Origin: Actinoplanes sp. L3-i22
GTDB lineage: Bacteria; Actinomycetota; Actinomycetes; Mycobacteriales; Micromonosporaceae
Reading direction: 5' to 3'
DNA length: 64,000 nucleotides
NCBI RefSeq assembly: GCF_019704555.1
Contig: NZ_AP024745.1
Location: forward strand, 10,343,501-10,407,500
The stretch's first letter is position 1. Every line of letters starts with the position of its first letter. The position numbers and the translations under genes are program-made. The notes under the pieces are model-generated. The model made no database searches. It worked only from the letters and a program-made list of their open reading frames with translations, and had not been told where the DNA came from. Below are positions 11,801-19,921 of the stretch, one piece after another.

Positions 11801-11937
11801 GCCTGGTCACGTCGACGCTGCTCACGCTGGTGCTGATCCCGGTCCTCTACACGATGGTGGAGACCCGCCGGGACCGGAAGCGGCAGGCCGTCGCGCCGAG
11901 CCCGGAACCTGCCCCAGAACCGGTCCCGGTCGGGTAG
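8866..11937 (+). CDS. RND-superfamily efflux transporter (AcrB/HAE1-like)
   Basis: A 1,023-residue inner-membrane exporter with the standard RND plan. TM1 lies at about residues 11-30, followed by a periplasm-type pore domain, six helices from about 325 to 485, a second pore domain (about 550-835) and six C-terminal helices. The proton-relay aspartates are present in TM4 (GGLTIAVGRVVDDSIVVLEN). A Gly-rich insertion (GGFFGGSGGGN and GGGGGGFGGSD) lies near residues 600-650. The start is GTG at 8866. No membrane-fusion protein gene is adjacent, which is usual for Gram-positive RND genes. Regulation by the upstream two-component pair is inferred from position. Confidence 0.9.
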   Translation: MSLLSRLSLANRKLVALVAALVVAFGCYAAASLKQQLLPDLSFPAVTVLATYPGAAPGVVEEQVTTPIEDAVRGVTGVETTTSTSRQGSVTVTLSFGYDTDIDAATGDIQQALAKARLPAGVDPQVLTGSTGDLPTMTLAATSDGDQRAFAAKLTSTVVPALQAVGGVNEVSVSGTRDQVVTVTPKAGTAAWTQSIMTALGTLGGTSSAGQITAGGKNLSLAVGAAVTSLEQVQNLWIAGPRPVQLKDIATVTLADAAVTSITRTDGKPSLGVSITMAHDGSSSSISDDVRAKLAGLQDSLGDGARLTVVSDSGPQVKDSVNGLLEEGALGLLMAILVIVLFLRSGRSTLVTAVSIPLSLLIALIVLWWRDYSLNILTLGGLTIAVGRVVDDSIVVLENIKRHLGYGEDRRHAVLTAVREVATAVTSSTLTTVAVFLPIAFVSGLVGELFGAFSITVTVAMLASLLVSLTVVPALAYWFLKSPVVTEDGEAYRERVEAQERQGLLPRLYLPVITWSVRRRKTVLTGAVLLLIGTVAMAGALKTSFIGDSGSDSVRVSQTLPAGTDLATTDKAAQQVESVLGTLDGVASYQVTIGSSGGFFGGSGGGNTVSYTINVTGDSAAVEDALKDKLGQIAGAGEISVGGGGGGFGGSDIEVSVRAGDDATLTAATERIQQALTKVPQVTDVSSDLSESAPQISIVARGEQAAKYGLSDQTIVSALRTAVQGATATQVTLNGARHDVLVRTGATTPDSLAEVKALRIMTATGAVRLDQVATVTQVDGPVQRVRVDGGRTNTVTASPAGDDTGAASTAVSAALADLTLPGGASYQMGGVTSQQSDAFSQLILAIAIAIGLVFLILVAVFGSIRQTFVLLVSIPFAFVGAIALLLVTGTPMGVAALIGLLMLIGIVVTNAIVLMDLINQYRERGLPVDRAVVEGGLRRLRPILMTALATIFALLPMALGITGSGGFISQPLAVVVIGGLVTSTLLTLVLIPVLYTMVETRRDRKRQAVAPSPEPAPEPVPVG

Positions 11938-11947
11938 TTCTGCTAAA

Positions 11948-12004
11948 CGCGCTCTCCCGGCTGCCGATCTGAGGCTCAGCGGATCTAGACGCTGGGAGAG
12001 CGCG
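11948..12004 (+). promoter_or_regulatory. Long inverted repeat enclosing the ribosome site of the prepilin operon
   Basis: Perfect 11-base arms, CGCGCTCTCCC (11948-11958) and GGGAGAGCGCG (11994-12004), flank a 35-base loop that itself contains CTGAGGCTCAG. The right arm contains the only purine-rich ribosome site (GGGAGAG) and the first base of the GTG start at 12004. If formed in RNA it would hide the start. It may also act as the terminator of the RND transcript, whose stop codon ends ten bases before the left arm. Confidence 0.5.
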
Positions 12005-13719
12005 TGGGCAGCGAAAAAGACGAGGGCTTCAGCGTCCTCGAGATGGTCATCGCGCTGGCCGTGATCAGCGTGACCATGCTCGCCGGCGCCCCGTTCTTCG
12101 TCAGCAGCCTGACCAACGTCAACAAGCAGCGGTCCAAGCAGGCCGCGATGCAGCTCGCCGAGACGGCCATGGAGCAGGTGCGCGGCCTCAAGGGCAGCGC
12201 CCTGCTCACCGGCCGCAGCCAGAGCGCGACCCAGAGCCAGTTCGACGCGGTGCTGATCCCGGACGCGGCCAAGCCCTACCTCGCGGTGGCCCGGCCCTAC
12301 CTGACCGCGATGCAGGTGGCCGGCGACCCGATGATCACCGACCCGGCCTCGACGGTGGGCACGGACGCGCCGCTCCCCACGTCGCCTCAGCAGATCACCG
12401 TGGAGTCGCTCACCTACACCCAGAACATCTACGTCGGCCAGTGCGAGGTCTACCTGACCGGCACCTCGGAGTGCGTCTACCCGAAGGGCTCGGCGGCCCC
12501 GGCGGACACCACCCAGATCCTCAAGTTCTTCCGGGTCGTGGTGCTCGAGACCTGGCCGGACAGCACCTGCACGGCCACCGGCAACGTCTGCGCCTACGTC
12601 GCCACCACGCTGGTCTCCCGGTCGTCCGAGCCGACCTTCGACTTCAACCGGCCGGCGCCGGTGGTCATGGACAACAACCAGACCTGGTACGTCGGCGACA
12701 GCGTCTCGTACCAGCTGAAGGCCCGCGGTGGTCAGCTCCCGAACACCTGGACGCTCAGCGGCCTGCCGCCGGCCGGTCTCTCGATCGCGTCGTCCGGGAT
12801 GATCACCGGCACGCCCACCACCGCCGGGGTCACCACGCGGACCGCGACCGTCACCGACCACGCGAACCGGAACAACACCGGGGCGGTCACGTTCACCATC
12901 GTCCAGCTGCCCGTCCCGACCCTGCCGGCCAGCCCGGTCAGCCGGATCGGCGACACGTACAGCCTGGTCCTGGCGGCGACCGGCGGGGTGCCCGCGGCCG
13001 CGGTGCCGTACTACACGTTCACCGCGACCGGCCTCCCGCCCGGGCTGACCCTGGACGCCACCACCGGCACGATCGCCGGCGTCCCGACCACGGCCGGCGT
13101 CTACACCGTGACGCTGACCGCGGCCGACGCCAACGGCCGGACCAGCGTCGGCACCTACACGTACAAGCACACCGTCTATCCCGCGCTGACCCTGAGCGGG
13201 CTCTCGAACCAGACGATCGACATCAAGACGAAGCTCGACCTGACCGCGGTCGGCGGCGGCGGGGACGGCAACTACACGTACACCGGCACCGGCCTGCCGC
13301 CCGGCGTGAGCGTCAACAAGAACACCGGCGCCGTCTCCGGCAAGTCGACCGCGTCCGGCCGGTTCCTGCCGACGATCACCGTCACCGACGGCAGCGGCGG
13401 CACGGCCAGTCAGCAGATCGTGGTCGTCGTGACCACCACCGACTCGCTGGTCTTCACGGCGCCCGCGCTGACCGCGCCGGACCAGGCCGGCGTCAAGGGC
13501 ACCGCGACGTCGCTGACGCTGACCACGAACGGGACGCTGCTGGGCCTGTCCCCCGCGCTGAGCATCACCGGCCTGCCGCCCGGCCTGTCGCTGAACGCGC
13601 TGACCGGGGTGATCTCCGGGACGCCGACCACGGCCGGCAGCTACACGGTCACCGCCACGGCCAGCTCGCTGGCGCCGCCGAGCAGCAGCATCGTCACCTT
13701 CACCTGGAAGATCACATGA
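12004..13719 (+). CDS. Prepilin-like protein with Ig-like (He_PIG) repeats
   Basis: A 571-residue protein. The N-terminus carries a type IV prepilin signal: DEGFSVLEMVIALAVISV, with cleavage expected after G8 and the conserved Glu at mature position 5 (E13), followed by one hydrophobic helix. From about residue 240 it holds at least four putative Ig-like repeats of the He_PIG type, each with a GLPPGL...GxIxGTPTTAG signature. Such domains are common in secreted adhesins. The stop overlaps the next gene by ATGA. No pilus assembly ATPase, platform protein or prepilin peptidase gene is in the window, so the machinery must be elsewhere. Confidence 0.8.
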   Translation: MGSEKDEGFSVLEMVIALAVISVTMLAGAPFFVSSLTNVNKQRSKQAAMQLAETAMEQVRGLKGSALLTGRSQSATQSQFDAVLIPDAAKPYLAVARPYLTAMQVAGDPMITDPASTVGTDAPLPTSPQQITVESLTYTQNIYVGQCEVYLTGTSECVYPKGSAAPADTTQILKFFRVVVLETWPDSTCTATGNVCAYVATTLVSRSSEPTFDFNRPAPVVMDNNQTWYVGDSVSYQLKARGGQLPNTWTLSGLPPAGLSIASSGMITGTPTTAGVTTRTATVTDHANRNNTGAVTFTIVQLPVPTLPASPVSRIGDTYSLVLAATGGVPAAAVPYYTFTATGLPPGLTLDATTGTIAGVPTTAGVYTVTLTAADANGRTSVGTYTYKHTVYPALTLSGLSNQTIDIKTKLDLTAVGGGGDGNYTYTGTGLPPGVSVNKNTGAVSGKSTASGRFLPTITVTDGSGGTASQQIVVVVTTTDSLVFTAPALTAPDQAGVKGTATSLTLTTNGTLLGLSPALSITGLPPGLSLNALTGVISGTPTTAGSYTVTATASSLAPPSSSIVTFTWKIT

Positions 13720-14351
13720 GCGACGAGATCGAGGTCCCGGCCGCCGGGAAGTCCGGCGACGAGGGCTTCTCCCTGATCGACCTGATCGTCGCCACCTCGA
13801 TCATGTCGTTCATCATGGTGATCGTCACCGGCGCGATCATCGAGATCTACTCGGACGTGAACCGGACCGACGGGATCAGCACCGCCCGCGACCAGCTCGG
13901 CAACAGCTTCCGCCGGCTGGACCGGGAGATCCGCTACGCGACCTGGGTGAACACGCCCGGCAAGGTGGGCGGCGACTGGTACCTGGAGTTCGCCACGAAC
14001 TCCGGCTGCCAGCAGCTCAAGTTCTCCAACGGGGTGCTGAGCCGGGCGACGTACGCCTCGTCCCCCACCCCGACCGTGGGCCCCGCGCTCACCATCGCCA
14101 GCCAGCTGACCCAGACCGGGACCACCGACCCGTTCACCGTCTACGACCCGGGTGACCAGCCGTACGCCACGTCCACCCCGAACGTCAGCGGCGTCGGCCG
14201 CACCTACGAGCTGGAGCACAGCCAGGTGCGGCTGCGGTTCTCCGGGACCGTCGGCACCACCAGCCTGCCGCTCGACGTGCTCTTCACCGCGCAGAACACC
14301 AACCGCAACACGCCCGCGCTCAACAACTGCAGCTTCGGAAGGCCGACGTGA
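13716..14351 (+). CDS. Prepilin-like (PulJ/GspJ-type) protein
   Basis: A 211-residue protein whose N-terminal region EGFSLIDLIVATSIM is a type III/IV prepilin motif with cleavage expected after G17. The conserved Glu at mature position 5 is replaced by Asp (D22), which is unusual because that residue normally neutralises the neighbouring N-terminus during assembly. The hydrophobic helix is followed by LRREIRYATW-like sequence (RRLDREIRYATW) typical of minor pseudopilins of the J type. It is coupled by four-base overlaps to both neighbours. Confidence 0.78.
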   Translation: MSDEIEVPAAGKSGDEGFSLIDLIVATSIMSFIMVIVTGAIIEIYSDVNRTDGISTARDQLGNSFRRLDREIRYATWVNTPGKVGGDWYLEFATNSGCQQLKFSNGVLSRATYASSPTPTVGPALTIASQLTQTGTTDPFTVYDPGDQPYATSTPNVSGVGRTYELEHSQVRLRFSGTVGTTSLPLDVLFTAQNTNRNTPALNNCSFGRPT

Positions 14352-15874
14352 TGAGGCTCCCGCTCCGCCGCCGCGCCCTCCACCGGCCCGACGAGGGATC
14401 GTTGCCGCTGGCCATGCTGGTGGTGACGGTCGTCATGTCGCTCTCCGCGACGATGGTCCCGATCGTGGTCCGGCAGATCAAGAACACCCAGGGGTACGAC
14501 CAGCGCGGCGCCGCGCTCGACGCCGCCCAGACCGGCCTGGACGTGATGATGGCCCGGGTCCGCGCCGCCGCCGACGACGAGCAGAACGGCTACCTGGAGA
14601 ACATGCCGCCCTGCACGATGACCGGGACGGTCGGCGTGACCGGCACCGGCGTGCAGTCGACGTACAAGGTCACGGTCACCTACCGCGACCGGGACGCCAA
14701 CACCATCACCAACTGCGCGGTGAACGACGTGCCCACCACCGCGGTGGTCCAGTCGGCCGGCACGAACGGCACGAGCACCCGGACGCTGACCGCCACGTAC
14801 GTCTTCTCCACCAGCAACACCAACATCCCGGGCGGCCGGATCAAGATCTCCAGCAGCACCCTGGGCGACCAGTGCCTGGACGCCGGCTCGGCGGCCAGCC
14901 CGTCGGCCGGCACCGCGGTCACCATGAAGACCTGCAACGGCAGCAGCCAGCAGCAGTTCGGCTACACCCCGGACCTGTACCTGAAGCTGATCTACTCGGA
15001 GTCGTCCACCGCGACGCTGGGCATGTGCCTGTTCGCCGCCGCGACCAAGGTCAGCGGCACCACCCCGGTGGTCTTCCAGCCCTGCCCGGTCACCCGGACC
15101 ACGACCTACCAGTGGGCCCTGGACGGCAGCAGCGTCTTCCACGCCACCACCACGGCGAGCAAGTCCGACGGCTCCTACTGCATGAACGTCAAGACGCCGG
15201 GCTCGACCAGCGACCAGGCCGTGGTGCTGGCCGGCTGCGGCGCCACCTCGACCAAGAACGTCTTCTACTCGGCGCCCGGGGTCGGCGCCGGGATGGCCGG
15301 GGACAGCACCAACCAACTGGTCAACTACAAGCAGTTCAGCCGGTGCCTGGACGTGACCAGCAAGAACATGGGTGCGACGTACATGATCGCCTGGTTCTGC
15401 AAGCAGGACCCGGGCGCGCTCGTCGACTTCAACCAGCAGTGGGTGCACCCGGTGCCGGTGCTGCCGGCGATCTCCAAGTCCGGCCCGATCATCGTCAACA
15501 ACGCCTCCAGCAACAGCAACGCCAACAGCGGCGCCGCGGCCAACAACTACTGCCTGAAGTCGCCGGGCACCGCCACCTCGGTCTCCTGGGTGACCGTGGT
15601 GACCTGCACGACCGCCGCGGTCCAGGCCCAGCAGGCGCTGACCTGGACGGTCTACCACGACACCGGCGACTACGGCACCAGCTACCGGATCATGGACTAC
15701 AAGGGGAACTGCCTGCAGCCCACCGAGCAGGGCACCGGCATCAGCAACGACTTCCACAGCGACGGCACCAGCAAGGTCAAGGTCGCCACGTGCACCACGG
15801 CCGACATCCAGAAGTGGAACGCCCCGGCGAACATCAACCAGCCCACGCCGCTGACCAACCTGGTCGAGAAGTAG
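14348..15874 (+). CDS. PilX-like membrane protein with ricin-B-lectin-like domains
   Basis: A protein of about 508 residues starting at GTG 14348 or ATG 14351. The N-terminus (DEGSLPLAMLVVTVVMSLSA) resembles PilX/PilV-like proteins, with Gly17 before a hydrophobic helix but no canonical Phe. From about residue 165 two beta-trefoil-like stretches appear, with the recurring QCLDAGS, KTCNGSSQQQFGY and NYCLKSPG/QPTEQG elements of ricin-type carbohydrate-binding repeats. It is the third gene of a coupled prepilin operon. A surface adhesive tip that binds a glycan is a reasonable inference, not shown. Confidence 0.68.
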   Translation: MMRLPLRRRALHRPDEGSLPLAMLVVTVVMSLSATMVPIVVRQIKNTQGYDQRGAALDAAQTGLDVMMARVRAAADDEQNGYLENMPPCTMTGTVGVTGTGVQSTYKVTVTYRDRDANTITNCAVNDVPTTAVVQSAGTNGTSTRTLTATYVFSTSNTNIPGGRIKISSSTLGDQCLDAGSAASPSAGTAVTMKTCNGSSQQQFGYTPDLYLKLIYSESSTATLGMCLFAAATKVSGTTPVVFQPCPVTRTTTYQWALDGSSVFHATTTASKSDGSYCMNVKTPGSTSDQAVVLAGCGATSTKNVFYSAPGVGAGMAGDSTNQLVNYKQFSRCLDVTSKNMGATYMIAWFCKQDPGALVDFNQQWVHPVPVLPAISKSGPIIVNNASSNSNANSGAAANNYCLKSPGTATSVSWVTVVTCTTAAVQAQQALTWTVYHDTGDYGTSYRIMDYKGNCLQPTEQGTGISNDFHSDGTSKVKVATCTTADIQKWNAPANINQPTPLTNLVEK

Positions 15875-15877
15875 CCG

Positions 15878-16732
15878 TCACCGGATCCACAGCCGGCCGG
15901 CCGGCCCGGCCCAGTGGAAGTCCAGCAGGCGGCGCAGCGACGCGGAGCACCCGACGACGTCCAGCCGGTGCCCGCCGGTCGCGGCCGGCGCCAGCAGGAT
16001 CCGGGCCGCGGCCGAGTCGGCGAACCGCAGGTCGGTGACGTCCAGGGTGACCCGCGGCCGGGTCGCCGGGGAGTCCTCCAGCAGATGTTCCAGCACCGCG
16101 CTCAGCGCCTGCCGGTTCGACAGGTCCGCCTCGCCGGACAGGCGCAGCCCGTGCTCCCCGGCGCGCACCGCGCGCAGCAGCGGGATCCGGGACGGGTCGG
16201 TGTGCCGGGTGATCGTCGCCGGGTGCTCGCGGGTGACCCGGCGCAGCGCCGGCTCGTCGAACAGACGCCGGTCGTAGAGGCACAGCCCGGTCGTGAAGCC
16301 GTCCACGCAGATCCGGTTGACCTGGGACTCGTACCAGGAGAGCTGGTCGATCCCGATGTCGCGGCAGGCCCAGGACATGTCGCCGATGCCGCGCATCCCG
16401 CGGTACCCGGCGGCGCGGGCCGCCTCGACCTCGCCCGCCCAGCCCGCCAGGCTCGCCACCGGGTCGAAGACCCCGGCCGGCAGGTACGCCGCCTCGGCCC
16501 CGGCCACGGTCAGCTGCCCGTCGCGCACGGCGGCGGTGACGTCCACGCCCTGCCCGGCGAGCACCGGCGCCAGGCGGCCGGCGTCCTTCCCGCAGTACAG
16601 GATCCGATGATGCTGACGCAGCCCGGACCGGATGAACGCCGCCAGGCTCCGGGCCCACAACAGCTCGTCGTCGTAGACCAGACACGCGTGATCACCCGGA
16701 CCCAGGCGGTCGAGCAGCGTCGCCTCGGCCAT
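15878..16732 (-). CDS. MEDS-domain sensor protein with C-terminal STAS domain
   Basis: A 284-residue soluble protein. Residues 1-165 form a MEDS (DcmR-type) domain: DHACLVYDDE at the start, then RILYCGKDAG and the MSWACRDIGIDQLSWYESQVN stretch. Residues about 195-280 form a STAS domain (GLRLSGEADLSNRQAL..., LDVTDLRFADSAAARIL), as in anti-anti-sigma factors; the serine in FADSAAA is in the usual phosphorylation position. The fusion is common in actinomycetes and is thought to feed into anti-sigma networks. It is convergent with the prepilin operon, four bases away. Confidence 0.8.
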   Translation of the reverse strand: MAEATLLDRLGPGDHACLVYDDELLWARSLAAFIRSGLRQHHRILYCGKDAGRLAPVLAGQGVDVTAAVRDGQLTVAGAEAAYLPAGVFDPVASLAGWAGEVEAARAAGYRGMRGIGDMSWACRDIGIDQLSWYESQVNRICVDGFTTGLCLYDRRLFDEPALRRVTREHPATITRHTDPSRIPLLRAVRAGEHGLRLSGEADLSNRQALSAVLEHLLEDSPATRPRVTLDVTDLRFADSAAARILLAPAATGGHRLDVVGCSASLRRLLDFHWAGPAGRLWIR

Positions 16733-16846
16733 CGTGTCCCCCCGGAGCTGCCACCCCCGTGACGGTTTTGTTGGGCCTCACGGTATGCCCGGCCGCGCGC
16801 CCGTACCATCGCTGAATCGGGTGCGCCGCAGACCTCTGGAGGACCC

Positions 16847-18013
16847 ATGACCGTCACCGACCCGCTCGAACTGCTCGACTTCGCCGGACTGCTGAGCGCC
16901 GAGGAGCGGCAGATCCAGGAGACCGTGGCCCGGTTCGTCACCGACCACGTGCGGCCGAACGTCGCCGAGTGGTTCGAGGCCGGCACGTTCCCCCGCGAGC
17001 TCGCCCCGGAACTGGGCAAACTCGGCGTCCTCGGGATGCACCTGGAGGGTTACGGCTGCGCCGGGACGAGCGCGGTCGCCTACGGCCTGGCCTGCCTGGA
17101 GCTCGAGGCCGGCGACTCGGGCCTGCGCAGCTTCGTGTCGGTCCAGGGCTCCCTCGCGATGTTCTCGATCTGGAAGTACGGATCCGAGGAGCAGAAGCAG
17201 GAGTGGCTGCCCCGGATGGCGGCCGGCGAGGCGATCGGCTGTTTCGGCCTGACCGAGCCGGACTTCGGCAGCGACCCGGCCAACATGCGCACCCGCGCGG
17301 TCCGCGACGGCGGCGACTGGATCCTCACCGGCACCAAGATGTGGATCACCAACGGCAGCATCGCGGACGTCGCCACCGTCTGGGCGCAGACCGACGACGG
17401 CATCCGCGGCTTCCTCGTCCCGCGCGGCACCCCCGGCTTCACCAGCCGCACGATCAAGCAGAAGCTCTCGCTGCGCGCCTCGATCACCGGCGAGCTGATC
17501 CTCGACGACGTGCGCCTGCCGGACTCCGCCCGGCTGCCCGGCGCACGCAGCCTCGGCGCGCCGCTGAGCTGCTTGAACGAGGCCCGCTTCGGGATCATCT
17601 TCGGGGCGACCGGGGCCGCCCGGGACAGCCTTCAGGCTGCCCTCGACTATGCCGGCACCCGGGTGCAGTTCGACCGGCCGATCGCCGCGTTCCAGCTCAC
17701 CCAGGAGAAACTCGCCGACATGGCGGTCGACCTGAACACGTCCGCGCTGCTCGCCCTGCACCTGGGCCGGCTCAAGGACGCCGGCACGCTCAAGCCGCAC
17801 CAGGTCAGCGTCGGCAAGCTGAACAACGTCCGCAAGGCGATCGCGATCGCCCGCGAGTGCCGCACCATCCTCGGCGGCAGCGGCATCACCCTGGAGTACT
17901 CCCCGCTCCGGCACGCCAACAACCTGGAGTCGGTGCTCACCTACGAGGGCACGTCCGAGATCCACACCCTGGTCATCGGCCAGGCCCTGACCGGGCACGC
18001 CGCCTACCGCTGA
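16847..18013 (+). CDS. gcdH: Acyl-CoA dehydrogenase, glutaryl-CoA dehydrogenase-like
   Basis: A 388-residue flavoprotein with the full acyl-CoA dehydrogenase fold. FAD/substrate motifs GCFGLTEPDFGSDPANM and WITNGSIADVATVWAQ are present, and the catalytic Glu lies in LTYEGTSEIH (E367). The GSDPANM and EGTSEIH context is closest to glutaryl-CoA dehydrogenases, which convert glutaryl-CoA to crotonyl-CoA in lysine and tryptophan breakdown. A ribosome site (TGGAGGA) precedes the ATG. It is divergent from the MEDS-STAS gene and overlaps the ECF42 gene tail to tail by ten bases. The symbol is by resemblance only. Confidence 0.83.
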   Translation: MTVTDPLELLDFAGLLSAEERQIQETVARFVTDHVRPNVAEWFEAGTFPRELAPELGKLGVLGMHLEGYGCAGTSAVAYGLACLELEAGDSGLRSFVSVQGSLAMFSIWKYGSEEQKQEWLPRMAAGEAIGCFGLTEPDFGSDPANMRTRAVRDGGDWILTGTKMWITNGSIADVATVWAQTDDGIRGFLVPRGTPGFTSRTIKQKLSLRASITGELILDDVRLPDSARLPGARSLGAPLSCLNEARFGIIFGATGAARDSLQAALDYAGTRVQFDRPIAAFQLTQEKLADMAVDLNTSALLALHLGRLKDAGTLKPHQVSVGKLNNVRKAIAIARECRTILGGSGITLEYSPLRHANNLESVLTYEGTSEIHTLVIGQALTGHAAYR

Positions 18014-19884
18014 CGGAGGGTGCGCAGCGTGCGCCCGGTCGCCCGCTTGAACAGGTACTCCGCGCGCGGGTAGGAGAGCCGCCGCCGGCCGGTCTCCGGG
18101 CAGAGATCGGCCGGTGCCGGCCGACGGGCCGGCGCCGGGCGGCGATCGGAGAGGAAGAGCGGGCCCCGGGTACGGCCCCCGATCAGCTCCGGGAGCAGCG
18201 CGGCGGTTCGCTCGCCCCAGGTCACCCCGGGTCCGCGGCGACCGGTCAGATCCAGGCCCTGGACGTCGAGCGCGAGCACCACCCCGATCGGCGCGTCCGA
18301 TTCGCGCACCATCAGCCACAGCACGCGCTCCCGCACCGGGACGGTGTCGATCGGCACCGGCGCCGGCTCCCCGCCGGTCGTCCCGTCCGGCACGGGCCGA
18401 TTCCGCAGGTCCGCGGCCAGCCCAGGGAACCCGGCCCAGCCGGCGAAGGAACGGAACGCGGCGAGGTGCCGATTCCAGCCGCGCGGCGCGGCTTCCGGCC
18501 AGAGGGTGGCAACGACCGCGGCTACGCCGCCGGGGTCGAGGGTGGTCAAGGGAGTCCGTTCGCCCAGGGCCCGGCGGATTCTTCCCAACGATTTCCGGTA
18601 CGCGGTGGCAGTCCCCGATCCGAGCCCGGCCAGAAAGGCGTCGACCGTCGCGCCCAGCAACGGGCCGCCCGCCGTCGTGCCCGCGGACTCCGCCCGGGCG
18701 CGCAGGAAGTCACGCTCGGCGGTGTTGCGGGTCAGCGAGGCCGCCCGCTCCCACTCCGAGCGGGCCTCCGCGACCCGCCCCACCCGCCGCAGCAGGTCGG
18801 CCCGCACCCCCGGCAACAGGTGGTAGTCCCGCAGCGCCGGATCCGCCCGCAACTCGTCGACCAGCGCCAACCCGGCCGCCGGGCCGTGCGCGAAGCCGAC
18901 CGCGACGGCCCGGTTCAGCCGGACGACCGGGGTCGGCACCAGCCGTTCCAGCGCCTCGTAGAGCGTCGCGATCCGCGCCCAGCCGGTCTCCTCGGCGGTC
19001 CGGGCCTGGGCGTGGCACACGGCGATCGCGGCCTGCAGAACGTATGGCCCGGGCGCCTCGCCGGCCCCGGCCGCGCGGGCCCGCAGCATCGCCGCGAACC
19101 CCCGGTTGATCAGCAGCCGGTCCCACTTCCCGCGGTTCTGCTCGTGCAGCTGGACCGGCTCGCCGCGCGACCCGGTGCGCGCCGCCGAGCGGGACTGCTG
19201 GATCTCCATCAGCGCGACGAGACCGTGTACCTCCGGATCGTCCGGCGCCAGCTCGGCCAGCAACCGGCCCAGGCGCAGCGCCTCCAGGCACAGGCCGGGC
19301 CGGGTCAGATCGTCGCCCGAGGTCGCCGAGTAGCCCTCGTTGAAGACCAGGTAGACGACCTCGAGCACCGAGGCCAGCCGGCCGTGCAGCTCGGCGCCGG
19401 ACGGGAGTCCATAGGCGACACCGGAGTCGGCGAGGGTGCGCTTGGCGGCGGCGATCCGGTGCGCGATCGCCGGCTCGCCGACCAGGAATGCCCGGGCGAT
19501 CTCGGCGGGGCTCAGGCCCGCGACGACACGCAGCGTGAGGGCCGCGCGGGCCGGCTTGTCCAGGATCGGATGGCAGGAGATGAACATCAGCCGGAGGACG
19601 TCGTCGCTCTGCTGATCACCGGCGGGCGGCTCGACCTCCGTACCGTCGAATCTCTGGGATCGCCGCAGGTGGTCGACGGCCCTACGCCGGGCGACGGTGG
19701 TCAGCCAGGCGCCGGGATTGTCCGGGACGCCCTGATCGGGCCACTGCTCCATGGCCGTTACCAGGGCGTCCTGCGCGAGCTCCTCGGCCAGGCCGACGTC
19801 GTGGACCATCCGCAGGAGGGTCGCGACGATCCGCGCGGACTCCTGCCGCCAGACGACGCCGACCGTGGCCCGGACATCCGTCAT
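18004..19884 (-). CDS. ECF42 sigma factor fused to a decayed tyrosine-recombinase-like domain
   Basis: A 626-residue protein. Residues 1-155 carry sigma regions 2 and 4 (AEELAQDALVTAMEQWP, NPGAWLTTVARRRAVDHLRR, LSPAEIARAFLVGEPAIAHRI). Residues 160-400 form the helical TPR-like domain of ECF42 (EVVYLVFNEGYSATSG, RLNRAVAVGFAHGP). ECF42 proteins normally end near residue 410 and are paired with DGPF proteins, as here. From about 410 to 626 the sequence instead resembles an actinomycete tyrosine recombinase: core-binding part FLAGLGSGTATAYRKSLGRI and GWNRHLAAFRSFAGWA, then LALDVQGLDLTGRR, GGRTRGPLFLSDRRP and RLSYPRAEYLF. The first catalytic Arg position reads APIG, the HxLR(H) box reads RTLRQR, and the Tyr region is missing. 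Confidence 0.85.
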   Translation of the reverse strand: MTDVRATVGVVWRQESARIVATLLRMVHDVGLAEELAQDALVTAMEQWPDQGVPDNPGAWLTTVARRRAVDHLRRSQRFDGTEVEPPAGDQQSDDVLRLMFISCHPILDKPARAALTLRVVAGLSPAEIARAFLVGEPAIAHRIAAAKRTLADSGVAYGLPSGAELHGRLASVLEVVYLVFNEGYSATSGDDLTRPGLCLEALRLGRLLAELAPDDPEVHGLVALMEIQQSRSAARTGSRGEPVQLHEQNRGKWDRLLINRGFAAMLRARAAGAGEAPGPYVLQAAIAVCHAQARTAEETGWARIATLYEALERLVPTPVVRLNRAVAVGFAHGPAAGLALVDELRADPALRDYHLLPGVRADLLRRVGRVAEARSEWERAASLTRNTAERDFLRARAESAGTTAGGPLLGATVDAFLAGLGSGTATAYRKSLGRIRRALGERTPLTTLDPGGVAAVVATLWPEAAPRGWNRHLAAFRSFAGWAGFPGLAADLRNRPVPDGTTGGEPAPVPIDTVPVRERVLWLMVRESDAPIGVVLALDVQGLDLTGRRGPGVTWGERTAALLPELIGGRTRGPLFLSDRRPAPARRPAPADLCPETGRRRLSYPRAEYLFKRATGRTLRTLRQR

Positions 19885-19921
19885 GACCCGCTCCTTCGGC
19901 CGGCCGTTCGTCAGCCTGCGG

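Noticed and set aside
9118..13170. 1,350-codon open frame on the minus strand opposite the RND exporter and first prepilin gene
   Set aside because: It is Arg/Gly/His/Asp-rich with no motif, and lies exactly opposite two well-supported genes. Such long antisense frames arise from the GC-rich third positions.
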